Source: DATAYA01 sp963754235 (GTDB taxonomy: Bacteria; Pseudomonadota; Alphaproteobacteria; Acetobacterales; Acetobacteraceae). From it: a DNA stretch of 64,000 nucleotides. The notes below the pieces were generated by a model. The model made no database searches. It had not been told where the DNA came from and saw only the letters and a program-made list of their open reading frames with translations. The DNA is taken from the NCBI GenBank assembly GCA_963754235.1, contig CAVWFK010000025.1, forward strand, positions 32,936 to 96,935, written 5' to 3'. Shown piece after piece: positions 25,701 through 36,735 of the stretch (position 1 is the first letter of the stretch; each line of letters starts with the position of its first letter). The translations under genes and the position numbers were made by a program.

Positions 25701-28700
25701 ATGTCCCGACCCCATCTGCTCGATGCGCTGCGCGATCGCGTGCTGCTGGCCGACGGTGCGATGGGCACCCGCGCGCAGGACCAGGCGCTGCACACCGAGC
25801 GCGACTACTGGGGGTGCGAGAACTGCACCGATATTCTTGTGCTTTCGCGCCCCGATCTCGTGCGGGACATCCATCACGGCTACTTCGCCGCCGGCGCCGA
25901 TATGGTCGAAACCAACAGTTTTGGCGCATCCCCCGTGACCCTCGGGGAGTTTGGCTCTGGCCGATCGCGCATTTGAAATAAACCAGCGTGCGGGGGAGCT
26001 CGCGCGCGAGGCCGCCGAGCAATTCGCCGACGGACGCGACCGTTACGTGCTGGGCAGCATCGGGCCGGGAACCAAGCTGCCGACCTTGGGCAATATCGGC
26101 TATGACGCGCTGGAGGCGGCGCTCGCCGAGCAGTCGCGGGGCCTGGTCGCGGGCGGCGTCGATGCGATCATGATCGAGACCTGCCAGGATACGCTGCAAG
26201 TGAAGGCGGCGGTGAACGGTGCGAAGCGTGCGCGCGCCGACGCCGGCACCGACATCCCGATCTTCGTGCAGGTGACGGTGGAAACCACCGGCACGCTGCT
26301 GGTCGGCCCCGACATGGCCGCCGCCGCGACCGTGATTCATGCGCTCGATGTGCCGCTGCTGGGCCTGAATTGCGCGACCGGCCCGCAGGAGATGGCCGAG
26401 CATGTCGGGTGGCTGGCGAAGAACTGGCCCGGCCTGATCTCGGTGCTGCCGAACGCCGGATTGCCGGAACTGGTGGATGGGCACACGCATTATCCGCTTT
26501 CGCCCGCCGACCTCGCGACCTGGCTGGAGCGTTTCGTCGCCGAGGACGGGGTGAATTTGATCGGCGGCTGCTGCGGCACCACCAACGCGCATATCGCCGC
26601 CCTCGATGCGATGCTGCGCCGTCGCGGCGAGCGCCGGCCGGCGCCGGTCGCGCGTAAGCCGGTGTGGGTGCCGTCGGTCGCGAGCCTGTATGGGCAGGTG
26701 GCGCTGCGGCAGGAGAATGCGATCTTCTCGATCGGCGAGCGCTGCAACGCCAACGGCTCGAAGAAGTGGCGCGCTTTGCAGGAGGCGGGCGACTGGGACG
26801 GGTGCGTTGCGATGGCGCGCGAGCAGATCGCGGAGGGGTCGAACGCGCTCGACGTTTGCACCGCCTTCGTCGGCCGCAACGAGACGGCGGAGATGGACGA
26901 GGTGATCCGCCGCCTCACCTCGGCTGCGAACGCGCCGCTGGTGATCGACAGCACCGAGACGCCGGTGATCGAGAGCGCGCTCAAGCTGCACGGCGGCAAG
27001 CCGATCATCAACTCGATCAATTTCGAGGAAGGCACGGCGGCGGCCGAGGCGCGGCTGCACCTCGCGCGCCGCTTCGGGGCGGCGGTGATCGCGCTCACTA
27101 TCGATGAGCAGGGGATGGCGAAATCGCCCGAGCGCAAGCTCGAGATCGCCGAGCGGCTGGTGGCCTTCGCCTGCGAGCGGCACGGCCTGCCGCAATCCGA
27201 CCTGCTGATCGACCCGCTGACCTTCACCATCGCCACCGGCAACGAGGACGACCGCAAGCTGGCAGCCTGGACCTTGGAGGGGATCGCCGCGATCCGCGCG
27301 CGCTTCCCCGAGGTGCAGATCATCCTTGGCCTGTCGAACGTGAGCTTCGGCCTCAATCCGGCGGCGCGCGCGGTGCTCAACAGCGTGTTCCTCGATCACG
27401 CGGTGCGCGCCGGCATGACCGGTGCGATCGTGCATGTCAGCAAGATCCGCCCGCTGCACCAGTTGGCGCCGGAGGAGGTGGCGGTCGCCGAGGATTTGAT
27501 CTTCGATCGCAGGCGCGAGGGCTATGATCCGCTGGCGCGAATACTGGAGATGTTCGCCGATCGCCGCACGGCAGAGGCGACCACCCGCAAGCGCGCCGAG
27601 ACGGTGGAGGAGCGGCTGCGCGACCGGATCGTCGATGGCGACCGCAAGGGCCTGACCGACGATCTGGATGCGGCGATGCAGCGCCACGCGCCGCTCGACA
27701 TCATCAACACCTTCCTGCTCGACGGCATGAAGGTGGTGGGCGAGCTGTTCGGCGCCGGCAAGATGCAGTTGCCGTTCGTATTGCAGAGTGCCGAGACGAT
27801 GAAGGCGGCGGTCGCCTGGCTCGAGCCGCACATGGAGCGCGTGGAAGGGCAGGAGAAGGGGACGATCGTGCTCGCGACCGTGAGAGGCGACGTGCACGAC
27901 ATCGGCAAGAACTTGGTCGATATCATCCTGACCAACAACGGCTATCGCGTGGTCAATCTCGGCATCAAGGTCAAGCTCGCCGACATGCTGGCGGCTGCTT
28001 CCCAGCATCGCGCGCACGCGATCGGCATGTCGGGGCTGCTGGTGAAATCGACCGTGGTGATGCGCGAGAATTTGGAAGAGATGACGCGCCAGGGGCTGGA
28101 GATTCCGGTGATGCTCGGCGGTGCGGCGCTGACCCGCGGCTATGTGGAGGACGATTGCGTGCGCGCGTACGCGTGCGGGCGGGTGGCATATGCGCGCGAC
28201 GCGTTCGATGGGCTGCACCTGATGGACAAGGTGATGGGCAACGGGTTCGACGACTATCTGGGTGCGGTGCAGGCGCGGCGCGCGGGCAAGAGCCGCAACC
28301 CGAGCCGCACGCTCGGGCAGGCGGATGCACGCGCGTTCCGGCCTGTGGATGTGCTGGCGGTGCAGGCGCGCCGGCGGCGCGTGACGGAGGAGTCGCTAGT
28401 GCCGGAGCCGCCGTTCTGGGGGCCGCGCGTGATCGAAGCGTCGCCGAAGGCGATCGTGCCGTTCGTCAACGAACGCAGCCTCTATCAGTTCCAGTGGGGA
28501 TTTCGCAAGCAGGGGCGCTCGCTCGACGATTTCCTCGGCTGGGCAAAGCAGGAGCTGCGGCCGGTGATGAAGCGGATGCTCGCCCTATGCGAGGCCGACG
28601 ACATCCTGCGCCCGCGCGCCATCTACGGCTACTGGAAGGCCGCCGGGCAGGGCAACGATCTGATCCTGTTCGACGAGACCGGCGAGCGTGAGCTGGTGCG

Positions 28701-29187
28701 CTTCACCCTGCCGCGCCAGCCGCGCGAGGATGGCGAGTGCATCGCCGATTTCGTGCGCGACATCGACGACGCGGAGCGCGACGTGATCGGGTTGCAAGTG
28801 GTGACGGTGGGGCAGAAGGCGTCCGACGTGGCGCGCGCCTGGTTCGAGGACGACCGCTATCAGGACTATCTCTATCTGCACGGCCTGTCGGTGGAGATGG
28901 CGGAGGCGATGGCGGAATACACCCACAAGCGCGTCCGCGCCGAACTCGGCTTCGCGGCCGAGGACGATCGCGACATGGACAAGATGCTGGGCCAAGGGTA
29001 TCGCGGCTCGCGCTATTCCTTCGGCTACCCGGCCTGCCCGAAGCTCGAGGACCAGGTGCCGCTGATGACTCTGCTGGCGGCGGAGCGGATCGGCGTGTCG
29101 CTGTCGGACGAATGGCAGCTCCATCCCGAGCAGAGCACGAGCGCGATCGTGATCCTGAACCCGCGGGCGAAGTATTTTTCGGTGTAG
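25701..29187 (+). CDS. metH: cobalamin-dependent methionine synthase, one frameshift
   Basis: Starts MSRPHLLDALRDRVLLADGAMGT; one extra base near 25947 shifts frame, after which it continues to 29187, giving about 1160 residues (E. coli MetH 1227). Domains in order: homocysteine methyltransferase with zinc Cys (LNCATGP and IGGCCGTTNAH), pterin-binding (SIGERCNANGSKKWR), B12-cap and B12-binding with DVHDIGKN, and the AdoMet activation domain (RGSRYSFGYPACPKLEDQ). It methylates homocysteine using methyl-THF. It is coupled to the SahR-like gene. The break is probably a sequencing error because everything else is intact. Confidence 0.95.
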
Positions 29188-29198
29188 GCACCCCTCAC

Positions 29199-29285
29199 GT
29201 CATGCTCGGCGAAGGCCGAGCACCCACGTCTTTCTGTCGTGCCGTACAGCGAAGGCGTGGATGTCGGCCTTCGCCGACCATGACG
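29199..29285. repeat. imperfect inverted repeat between metH and mdh
   Basis: GTCATGCTCGGCGAAGGCCG near 29200 is inverse to CGGCCTTCGCCGACCATGAC near 29263, separated by about 40 bases. It lies between the convergent stops of metH and mdh, where it could also act as a two-way terminator. A half-related copy is seen at 35780-35815. Confidence 0.55.
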
Positions 29286-29301
29286 GCGGGGATGCCTGCC
29301 G

Positions 29302-30257
29302 TCAGCCGATCAGCTTGCGCGCGGCCTCGATCAGCTCCCGCACCGCGGCGCAGGACTTGTCAAAGGCGGCCTTTTCGGCCGGCTGCAGCGCGATTTCGAC
29401 GATGCGCTCGACGCCGCCCGCGCCGATCACCACCGGCACGCCGACATAGAGGCCGCGCACGCCGTACTGCCCGTCGAGCCAGGCCGCGCAGGGCAGCACG
29501 CGCTTCTTGTCGCGCAGATAGCTCTCGGCCATCGTGATCGCCGCCGACGGCGGGCGCGTAGAACGCGCTGCCGCGCTCCAGCAGCTTGACGATCTCGCCG
29601 CCGCCGGCCGCGGTGCGGGCCACGATCGCGTCGATCTTTTCCGCCGTCGTCCAGCCCATCTTGATGAGGTCCGGGACCGGGATGCCGGCGACCGTCGAAT
29701 AGCGCGTCAGCGGCACCATCGAGTCGCCATGCCCGCCGAGCACGAAGGCGGTCACGTCCTCGACCGAGACGCCGAACTCGTGCGCCAGGAACAGGCGGAA
29801 ACGCGCGCTGTCGAGCACCCCCGCCATGCCGACGACGCGTGCGGGCGGCAGGCCGGATTTCTGCTGCATCACCCAGACCATCGCATCGAGCGGGTTGGTG
29901 ATGACGATGACGAACGCGCTGGGCGCAGTGGTTGCGGATGCCGTCGGCAACCTCGGCGATGACGCCTGCGTTCTTGCCGATCAGGTCGTCGCGCGACATG
30001 CCCGGCTGGCGCGGGAATCCGGCGGTGACGATCACCACGTCGGCGCCGGCGATCGCGGAATAGTTCGCCCCGCCGGTCATGTGGGCATCGAAATCCTCGA
30101 TCGGGCCCGATTGCATGATGTCGAGCGCCTTGCCGGCGGCGACGCCGCCGAACACGTCGAACAGCACGACGTCGCCCAGTTCCTTGAGGCCAGCGAGGTG
30201 TGCCAGCGTGCCGCCGATATTGCCGGCGCCGATGAGGGCGATCTTGCTGCGGGCCAT
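29302..30257 (-). CDS. mdh: malate dehydrogenase, two frameshifts
   Basis: Starts MARSKIALIGAGNIGGTLAHLAGLKELG with the NAD GxGxxG loop. The segments join as follows: residues to about 110 (SRDDLIGKNAGVIAEVADGIRNH), then APSAFVIVITNPLDAMVWVMQQ to VLGGHGDSMVPLTRYS with the catalytic His, then a last part from MAESYLRDKKRVLPCAAWL to the end LIEAARKLIG. Extra bases near 29930 and 29540 break it; rejoined it is about 318 residues, normal for the TCA-cycle, LDH-like alphaproteobacterial Mdh. Probably error rather than decay. Confidence 0.93.
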
Positions 30258-30442
30258 GCGGGAGTGTCCTTATGGAGCGGTGCCGCAAGCGGGCATCACC
30301 GTCCGCGCGGCGGGCGCGCGGGCTTAGCGCAGACGGCGGGGGGCGGCAAGCGCGGAGGGAGGCCGGCCCACTATGCGGAACCTTGGGCCTGGCCGATCGG
30401 CCAGCTTTTGGTTTGGCAATCGCGTCGCGGATTTGCGCAATC

Positions 30443-30868
30443 TCAGCAACCGATCACATCCACATGCCCTGCCACGCCGTACGCGGCGATCCGCCGATCC
30501 CGCGTTACCACCGGCACGCCAAGATGCCGCGCCGTGGCGACGATCAGCCGGTCGCCTGGGTCGCCTTGCAGCGCGCCGGGCAGATACGATGCGTCGATTG
30601 CGATTTCCGGCGTGAACGGAGCGGCCCTGATCCCCGGCGCCGCCATCACCCGCGCGAACCACGTCCGCACATCCGGCCTGAACGCCAGGCGCCTGCGGCT
30701 CAGCAGCCCGACCTCCCACGCCGATACGGGCGAGACCAGAACGCCGTCCGCCTGTCCGGCCGCCAGGATCGCAGCGATCGCCTCCGGCGCCATCCGGTCG
30801 CCATTGGCCAGCCAAATCACGGCGCAGGTGTCCAGCAGCACCGCTCGCGGCGGCGCGCGTCCGCTCAC
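30443..30868 (-). CDS. vapC: PIN-domain toxin (VapC family)
   Basis: 141 residues from GTG 30868, which overlaps the antitoxin stop (GTGA). PIN residues: VLLDTCAVIWLANGD (first Asp), SAWEVGLLSRRR (Glu), DRLIVATARHLGVPVVTRDRRI (Asp pair). This is the type II toxin RNase fold. It looks intact and pairs with the antitoxin directly upstream. Confidence 0.88.
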   Translation of the reverse strand: MSGRAPPRAVLLDTCAVIWLANGDRMAPEAIAAILAAGQADGVLVSPVSAWEVGLLSRRRLAFRPDVRTWFARVMAAPGIRAAPFTPEIAIDASYLPGALQGDPGDRLIVATARHLGVPVVTRDRRIAAYGVAGHVDVIGC

Positions 30869-31131
30869 CCGTGCAACACGCCCTGCTCGGCGGCCCACGC
30901 CTCCTCGGCAACCGGATCGGTCAGGTCGAAGCCGGCCGGGATCGTGACCGACCCACGCAGGAACCCGTGAAGCTGCGCCACCTGCGCTGCCTCCGCCTCG
31001 GGCGGAACCAGCACGCCGACCGCGCGCCCGCGCTTGGTGATCACCACCCGCTCGACCTCCCGCGCTCCCACGCGGTCGAGCACGTCGAGGCACTTGGCCT
31101 TGAACTCGGTCGCAGTGAGCGTTTCCGTCAC
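30865..31131 (-). CDS. Phd/YefM-type antitoxin
   Basis: 88 residues: TATEFKAKCLDVLDRVG, then ERVVITKRGRAVGVLVPPEAE, the Phd/YefM DNA-binding fold. The C-terminal part (TDPVAEEAWAAEQGVLHG) would bind and block the PIN toxin encoded four bases on. Such operons repress themselves. Confidence 0.85.
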   Translation of the reverse strand: MTETLTATEFKAKCLDVLDRVGAREVERVVITKRGRAVGVLVPPEAEAAQVAQLHGFLRGSVTIPAGFDLTDPVAEEAWAAEQGVLHG

Positions 31132-31198
31132 GACACCCTCGTGGTCATTCTTGCTGACCGGTCACATAGGATGACCACACGCTTGCCGTCAAGCGGCC

Positions 31199-32267
31199 TC
31201 ACATCGCCGCCACCGCCCGCGCGTACTGCACCGGCCACTCCGCCTGCGACCCCCATCGCCTTGGCCGCCCGCAGCGGCCACATCGGATCGGCCAGCACCG
31301 CGCGGGCCAGAAACACCAAATCCGCCCGCCCGTTCGCCAGTATCTCGGCCGCGTGGTCGGGCGCCCGGATCAGCCCCACCGCGCCGGTCGCGATCCCCGC
31401 CTCGCGCCGGATCGCCTCGGCGAACGGCACCTGATATCCCGGATGCAGCGAAGGGATGCGCACGGTCGGCAGCACGCCGCCCGAAGAGCAGTCGACCAGA
31501 TCGACGTCCCCCCGCTCCCGCAGCCAGCGCGCCAGTGTCACGCTGTCCGCAAGCGTCAGGCCGCCTTCCATCCAGTCGGTGCAGGAGAGGCGCACGAACA
31601 GCGGCAGTTCGTCCGGCCATTCGGCCCGCACCGCGTCGATCACCTCCATCAGCGTCCGCGCGCGTCCCGCCAAATCGCCGCCGTACGCATCATTGCGGCG
31701 GTTCGCGACCGGCGAGAGGAACGAATGCAGCAGATACCCGTGCGCGGAGTGGATTTCGGCGATGCGGAACCCCGCCTGCCGCGCCAGCCGCGCCGTGTGC
31801 GCGAACTGCGCCGCGATCTCGCCAATCTCGGCAGCCGAGAGCATGTGCGGATCGGTCGCGCCGGCCACGAACGGGATCGCACTCGGCGCGAGCGGCACCC
31901 AGCCGCCGTCCTGCGGTGCGATCGGGGCGCCGCCTTCCCACGGCCGCTGGCTCGACGCCTTGCGCCCGGCATGGGCGAGCTGGATCCCCGGCACCGCGCC
32001 CAGCCGCGCGATCAGCGCCGCCACGCGCGCGAGGAACGCCTGCTGCGCCTCGTCCCACAGGCCGAGGCACCCATGCGTGATCCGCCCGACCGAGGAGACG
32101 TGCGTCGCCTCGGTGAACACGATCCCGGCACCGCCCGCCGCGCGGGCGCCGAGATGCTGCACGTGCCAGTCATCGCCCAAGCCCTCGGTCGCGGAATACT
32201 GGCACATCGGCGAGACGACGATCCGGTTGCGCGCGGTGACCGAGCGAAACGTGATCGGCTGGAACAT
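31199..32267 (-). CDS. OYE-family NADH:flavin oxidoreductase (YqjM-like), one frameshift
   Basis: Starts MFQPITFRSVTARNRIVVSPMCQYSA; the Cys in MCQYSA is typical of YqjM-type ene reductases that reduce activated C=C bonds with NADPH and FMN. Further: GRKASSQRPWEGG, HSAHGYLLHSFLSPVANRR, SGGVLPTVRIP. A run of five G near 31255 adds one base; removing it restores the end SQAEWPVQYARAVAAM. Total about 355 residues. No partner genes adjoin. Confidence 0.88.
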
Positions 32268-32307
32268 CAGTGGGGTTCGGGCATCCGTGGCTCCTGCAAA
32301 GGAAGGC

Positions 32308-32409
32308 GAGGGGCTCCGCCCCTCGACCCCGCTGGGGCCGCCGGCCCCAGACCCCATGAACGGGTTCCAAGGGCTACGCCCTTGGCGGGGTTTGGGGCAG
32401 CGCCCCAAC
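32308..32409. repeat. dispersed GC-rich repeat, copy B
   Basis: Same family as 13405-13488: GGGGCCGCCGGCCCCAGACC, then CGGGTTCCAAGGGCTACGCC and CTTGGCGGGGTTTGGGGC. It fills the gap between the OYE gene start (minus) and the SDR (plus), so it may overlap their promoters. Confidence 0.7.
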
Positions 32410-32443
32410 CTTGCTACCTTTCCCCCCAACGAGGAGGCAAGCG

Positions 32444-33191
32444 ATGCGGCTGCAAGGCAAGGTCGCTCTGGTGACAGGCGGCGGCGGCGGCTTCGGCGAG
32501 GGCATCGCCCGCCGCTTCGCCGCCGAGGGCGCGCGGGTCTTGATCGCCGACCTCGATCGCGCCGCCGCCGAGCGGGTCGCGCGCGGAGACCGGCGCCGTC
32601 GCAATCGGGGGCGACGTCAGCCGCGGCGACGATGTGCGCGCGATGGTGCAAGCCGCCGTCGATCGCTTCGGCGGCCTCGATGTCGTGGTCAACAACGCCG
32701 GCACCACCCACCGCAACCGCCCGCTGCTGGAGGTGGACGAGGCGAGCTTCGATCGCATCTACGCGGTCAACGTGAAGTCGCTCTACTGGATGGCGCAGGC
32801 CGCGGTGCCGGTGCTGCGGCGACAGGGGCGCGGCGGCTCGATCATCAACATCGCCAGCACTGCCGGCATCCGGCCACGTCCGGGCCTGGTGTGGTACAAC
32901 GGCACCAAGGGGGCGGTGAACACCATCACTCTGTGCATGGCGACCGAGCTCGCCCCCGACAACATCCGCGTCAATTCCGTCTGCCCGGTGATCGGTGCGA
33001 CCGGCCTGCTCACCGAGTTCATGGGTGCGCCCGACACGCCCGAGACCCGCGCCCGCTTTCTCGCCTCGATCCCGCTCGGGCGCATGAGCACGCCCGCCGA
33101 CATCGCCAATGCCTGCGTGTTCCTCGCCGAGGATGCTTCTTCGTTTCTGACCGGCGTGCTGTTGCCGGTCGATGGCGGGCGCTGCGCGTGA
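32444..33191 (+). CDS. SDR-family oxidoreductase, one frameshift
   Basis: Starts MRLQGKVALVTGGGGGFGEGIA, with GAGGAGG ahead. After about 45 codons one extra base (near 32580) shifts the frame, then it runs GDVSRGDDVRAMVQAAVDRFGG, NNAG, catalytic YNGTKGA (Tyr-x3-Lys) and SVCPVIGATGLL, to VDGGRCA. About 248 residues. Classical NAD(P) SDR; substrate unknown. Its stop overlaps pdxY (GTGA). Confidence 0.85.
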
Positions 33192-34046
33192 GACGGGTGA
33201 ACATCCTCTCCATCCAGTCCTGGGTCGCCTACGGCCATGTCGGCAACGCCGCCGCGATTTTTCCGTTGCAGCGCCTCGGCGCCGAGGTCTGGGCGGTCAA
33301 CACCGTGCAGTTCTCCAACCATACCGGCTACGGGCACTGGACCGGCGAGGTCTATCCTGCCGCCGGGGTTCGCGCGCTGGTGGACGGCATCGCGGCGCGC
33401 GGCGTGCTGCCCGCCTGCGACGCGCTGCTCTCCGGCTACATGGGCGACGCCGCGATCGGGGAGGCGATCCTGGATGCCGCCGCGCGCGTCCGCGCCGCCA
33501 ATCCCGCTGCGCTCTGGTGCTGCGATCCGGTGATCGGCGACGTGGAGGAAGGCGTCTATGTCCGCCCCGGCATCGCCGAGTTCCTGCGCGAGCGCGCACT
33601 GCCCGCGGCCGACATCCTGACGCCCAACCATTTCGAGCTAGAGATGCTTGCCGGCGACCCCTTGCGCCACGCTCGGCGATGCGCGCCGCGCCGTCGGGCG
33701 CCTGCACGCCGCCGGCCCGCGCACCATCCTCGTCACCAGCCTGCGCACCGAAGCCACACCCGACGACGCGATCGATCTGCTGGTTTCCGAGGGGGGCCGC
33801 GGTTACCTGCTGCGCACGCCGCGCCTGCCGATCCGGCTCAACGGCACCGGCGATGCGATCGCGGCGCTGTTCCTGTTCCACCGCCTTCGCACCGGCGACG
33901 CCCGCGCCGCCCTCGAAGCCGCCGCCAGCGCGCTGCATGGCGTGCTGCGCGCGACGCTCGATGCCGGCGCGCGCGAACTGGCGCTGGTCGCGGCGCAGGA
34001 CGAGATCGTGAACCCGAGCCTGCGCTTCACCGCGGTGCCGGCCTGA
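33188..34046 (+). CDS. pdxY: pyridoxal kinase PdxY, one frameshift
   Basis: Starts with GTG 33188 or 33197: VNILSIQSWVAYGHVGNAAAIFPLQRLG, the PdxY signature. Next VWAVNTVQFSNHTGYGHWTG and WCCDPVIGDVEEGVYVRPGI. An extra base near 33665 breaks it; the rest includes the ATP site RLNGTGDAIAALFLFHRLRTG. About 285 residues. It phosphorylates pyridoxal in the PLP salvage path. The PLP enzymes PhnW and PbfA are elsewhere in this window. Confidence 0.9.
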
Positions 34047-34153
34047 TCCCCCGCGCTCTTGCGCGTAGCACCCGGCCCGCAGGGACACGCCCGAAAGCGG
34101 GGAGGGGTCTTCTCTCCCGATGCCAAAGGCTCGCTCGTGTGCTATAATGGCCC

Positions 34154-34447
34154 ATGAACCGCGACGAAGCCATAGCGAAACTGAAGCAGCACGAAGCGGA
34201 GTTGAAGGAGCTCGGCGTCGAGCACCTTTACCTGTTCGGCTCAACCGCGAGGGACGAAGCGTGTGAAGAATCCGATGTTGATCTGTTCTTCGATCATCCC
34301 GAGGGTTCAATGGGACTCTTCGGATTGATGGATGTGAAGGACACCGCCGCGAGAATTCTCGGAGGTAAAGCAGACATCATGACGCGACGCAGCCTGCACC
34401 CGGTCCTGCGGGCACGAATCGAAGCCTCGGCGCGACAAGTGTTCTGA
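34154..34447 (+). CDS. MntA-type minimal nucleotidyltransferase (antitoxin)
   Basis: 97 residues with the MNT catalytic pattern FGSTARDEACEESDVDLFF (GSx10DxD). The stop overlaps the start of a HEPN gene (TGATG). Together they form a HepT-MntA type toxin-antitoxin system, in which the MNT adenylylates the HEPN RNase to inactivate it. Confidence 0.85.
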   Translation: MNRDEAIAKLKQHEAELKELGVEHLYLFGSTARDEACEESDVDLFFDHPEGSMGLFGLMDVKDTAARILGGKADIMTRRSLHPVLRARIEASARQVF

Positions 34448-34807
34448 TGGCTGCGCCTTCGGCCGTCCCGCGCCTCACGGACATGATCGACGCTATAGAG
34501 TTGATCCGCAGCGAAATGGTCGGGGTGACGCTCCATGCCTTCGAAGCCCGATAAACGCAAGCGATGGCTGGTCGAGCGAGGTATCGAAATCATTTCTGAG
34601 GCAAGCCGCCATCTGCCTGACGCGATGAAAGCCCGGCACCCAAGCATTCCGTGGCCGAAGGTCGCCGGCATCGGCAACATTCTGCGCCATGATTACGAGC
34701 GTGTGGCGCACGACGTGCTGTGGCACGTTGTGCGTGACGAGCTGCCGCCCCTGGAAAAGGTCTGCCGGGAAGAACTAGCGGCCGAACATGCCCGTGAGCG
34801 AGAGTGA
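34447..34807 (+). CDS. HEPN-domain protein (HepT-like toxin), one frameshift
   Basis: First part MAAPSAVPRLTDMIDAIELIRSEM, then at 34546 an extra C (GCCC for GCC) shifts frame; continuing DKRKRWLVERGIEIISEASRHLPD, GNILRHDYERVAHDVLWHVV and DELPPLEKVC. The R-x4-6-H motif of HEPN RNases lies in RHDYERVAH. About 120 residues, normal for HepT. Toxic unless held by the MNT partner. Confidence 0.78.
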
Positions 34808-34853
34808 CACGGCACTCGTTGGCATAGGATAGGCCGCCTTATAGGTCAGCACC

Positions 34854-35741
34854 TCAGAACAGAACGCGGGCCATGTCGCGACCGCTCAGGCGCGAGAGGA
34901 TGGCGAGGGGCGCGGCTTGGGGATGCGCCAGCACGTCAGGCGAGACCGAAAAGGTCTGCTCCAGCGCGTTGCGTCCGGAAAGGGCGGCATGGGGAACCTG
35001 GTCGGTGTAGGCCATCCACACCCGATCCGGCGGAAACGCCACCTCCTCGGACGGGGCGGTTCGCTGCCAGTCCAGGTCGCGCTTGGCGGCATCGTGCAGC
35101 GCCAGCATTGTCTGGTCATAGGCAGTCCGCCGCGACTTGGTGATGCCGAGCAGCGCCATCGCACTCGCCATACCGGGAAGCGTGTGTCCGGCTCGCGGCA
35201 GGAAGGTGCCAGCGTAGCTCTCGAAATCCGGGCCGACCCGCCAGACGCGGGGCACGCCGTGCCGATCCACATTGGCGAACACCCGCAGGATGCGCGTCCC
35301 GCCGGTCGGCGAGGACGGAAATGCGTCCACGTGCCGGCGCCGATCGTCCTTGCGCCAGGACGTTACCCGGTCCGCGATCTCCACCGGACGGAAGCTCGCG
35401 CGGGCGCGCGACAATCCCTGCCGATAGCGCGGCGCGATCGCGAGCACGAGCTGTTCGGCAAAGTGTCCGAACCGCTCCTGCATGTCGGCCAGGGCAGCGA
35501 GGTCAGGGCCGGCGAGCGTGGTGCCCTTCACGGCGCCGCGGCGCGGGTCGTAGCTGACGTTCTTGCGACCGGCGTTTCCGGGATCGCCGGCCGCTTCGAT
35601 CAGCCGACAATCGTCGGGTGTCAGCGGAAATCGCAGCGCGGGGAAGGTGAGCACCGCGCCGCCTTCGAGGGCGGCGAGCGCACGCTCGGCGACCGCCGCG
35701 TCGGCGCGATTCAAGGCAGCGAGTTCGATGCTCTCGATCAC
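34854..35741 (-). CDS. Kdo hydroxylase family protein (KdoO-like)
   Basis: 295 residues. Matches Kdo2-lipid A 3-O-hydroxylases: DDRRRHVDAFPSSPTGGTRILRVFANVDRHGVPRVWRVGPDFE with the Fe(II) HxD (HVD), and a later His (QVPHAALSG) then the 2-oxoglutarate Arg region. These enzymes hydroxylate Kdo in the LPS inner core using Fe(II)/2-oxoglutarate. It stands alone. Confidence 0.85.
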   Translation of the reverse strand: MIESIELAALNRADAAVAERALAALEGGAVLTFPALRFPLTPDDCRLIEAAGDPGNAGRKNVSYDPRRGAVKGTTLAGPDLAALADMQERFGHFAEQLVLAIAPRYRQGLSRARASFRPVEIADRVTSWRKDDRRRHVDAFPSSPTGGTRILRVFANVDRHGVPRVWRVGPDFESYAGTFLPRAGHTLPGMASAMALLGITKSRRTAYDQTMLALHDAAKRDLDWQRTAPSEEVAFPPDRVWMAYTDQVPHAALSGRNALEQTFSVSPDVLAHPQAAPLAILSRLSGRDMARVLF

Positions 35742-35844
35742 CGTGGCTCTCCAGTGCCTAGAGGAAGCATAGTCCGACGATCATGCCGGGCGAAGGCCGG
35801 GCATCTGGGACTTTACGGCCGCACGAAAGACCTGGATGGCCGGT

Positions 35845-36735
35845 TCACGTCCGCGCGCCCTGGGCCACCTCGAACAGGCTGCGCACCAGCGACGAATTGC
35901 GCCGCTCCTCCAGGCAGATCAAATACTCGGTCACGGCAAGGTCGGCGTCGCGTACCTCGAGCGCATGAGTCTGCGGATCCTGGCCGAGCTCGCTCGCGAA
36001 CACGATGCCGAGGCCGAAGCCCGCCAGCACCGCCTCGCGCACCGCCTCGCGCGTCTGCACTTCGAGCAGCCGGCCGGGCCGCGCGCCGCTCTCGGCGAGC
36101 CTTGCCTCGAATACCTCGCGCGTGATCGAGCCGCGCTCGCGGAGCACGAGGTCGCAGCCGGTCAGTTCGGTCATCAGCAGCGTGCGCCGCCGTGCCCATG
36201 GATGGCGGTGCGGCACGAACACCACCAGCCGGTCGTCGCGCAGCGGGGTCGTGTGCAGCCGCGGGTCGGAGACGGGCTTGGCCATCACGCCGACATCGCA
36301 CTCGAACTCCAGCACGCGCCGGATCACCTCCGACGAGTTGCCGATCCGCAGCGAGAAGCTCAGCCCGGCGTGGCGCTGCTTCAGCCGCGCGAGCAGCGGC
36401 ATGACGTGGGTGGGACTGTCGGCGGCGACGCGCAGCTCGCCGCTGCGCAACGTCGCGACACCCGCGAGCAGGTCGCGCACCTCCTCCTCGGCGGCGAACA
36501 GGCGAGTGGTGATCGCAAGCAGGCTCTGGCCCACCGGCGTGAGGCTGATGCGGCGGCGGTGGCGGTTGAACAGGTTGACCCCGGCGCTGGCTTCGAGCGC
36601 GCGCACCTGGGTGGAGAGCGTCGGCTGGCTGACCGCTGCCGCCCGGGCGGCGGCGGTGAAGCTGCCGGCCTCGGCGACGCGGTGGAAGGCGCGCAGCAGG
36701 GTCATGTTCACGCGCAAGTGTCCGATAGACACCAT
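35845..36735 (-). CDS. LysR-family regulator of the phosphonate genes
   Basis: 296 residues. HTH: LLRAFHRVAEAGSFTAAARAAAVSQPTLSTQVRALEASAGVNLF. The rest is a LysR substrate-binding domain (ELRVAADSPTHVMPLLARLKQRH...). Start at 36735 has AGGT seven bases ahead; a later ATG at 36705 is possible. It is divergent from phnW and is therefore the likely activator of the 2-aminoethylphosphonate genes, with phosphonate or a breakdown product as inducer. The dyad at 36725-36739 overlaps its own start, suggesting autorepression. Confidence 0.9.
   Translation of the reverse strand: MVSIGHLRVNMTLLRAFHRVAEAGSFTAAARAAAVSQPTLSTQVRALEASAGVNLFNRHRRRISLTPVGQSLLAITTRLFAAEEEVRDLLAGVATLRSGELRVAADSPTHVMPLLARLKQRHAGLSFSLRIGNSSEVIRRVLEFECDVGVMAKPVSDPRLHTTPLRDDRLVVFVPHRHPWARRRTLLMTELTGCDLVLRERGSITREVFEARLAESGARPGRLLEVQTREAVREAVLAGFGLGIVFASELGQDPQTHALEVRDADLAVTEYLICLEERRNSSLVRSLFEVAQGART

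Noticed and set aside
24724..28218. Long minus-strand open frame across the regulator and metH
   Set aside because: Antisense of clear genes; composition is Arg/His-rich as expected for a GC shadow.
31128..31198. Extended C-terminus of the OYE reductase past 31199
   Set aside because: Results from a one-base insertion in a G run; the correct frame gives the standard end at 31199.
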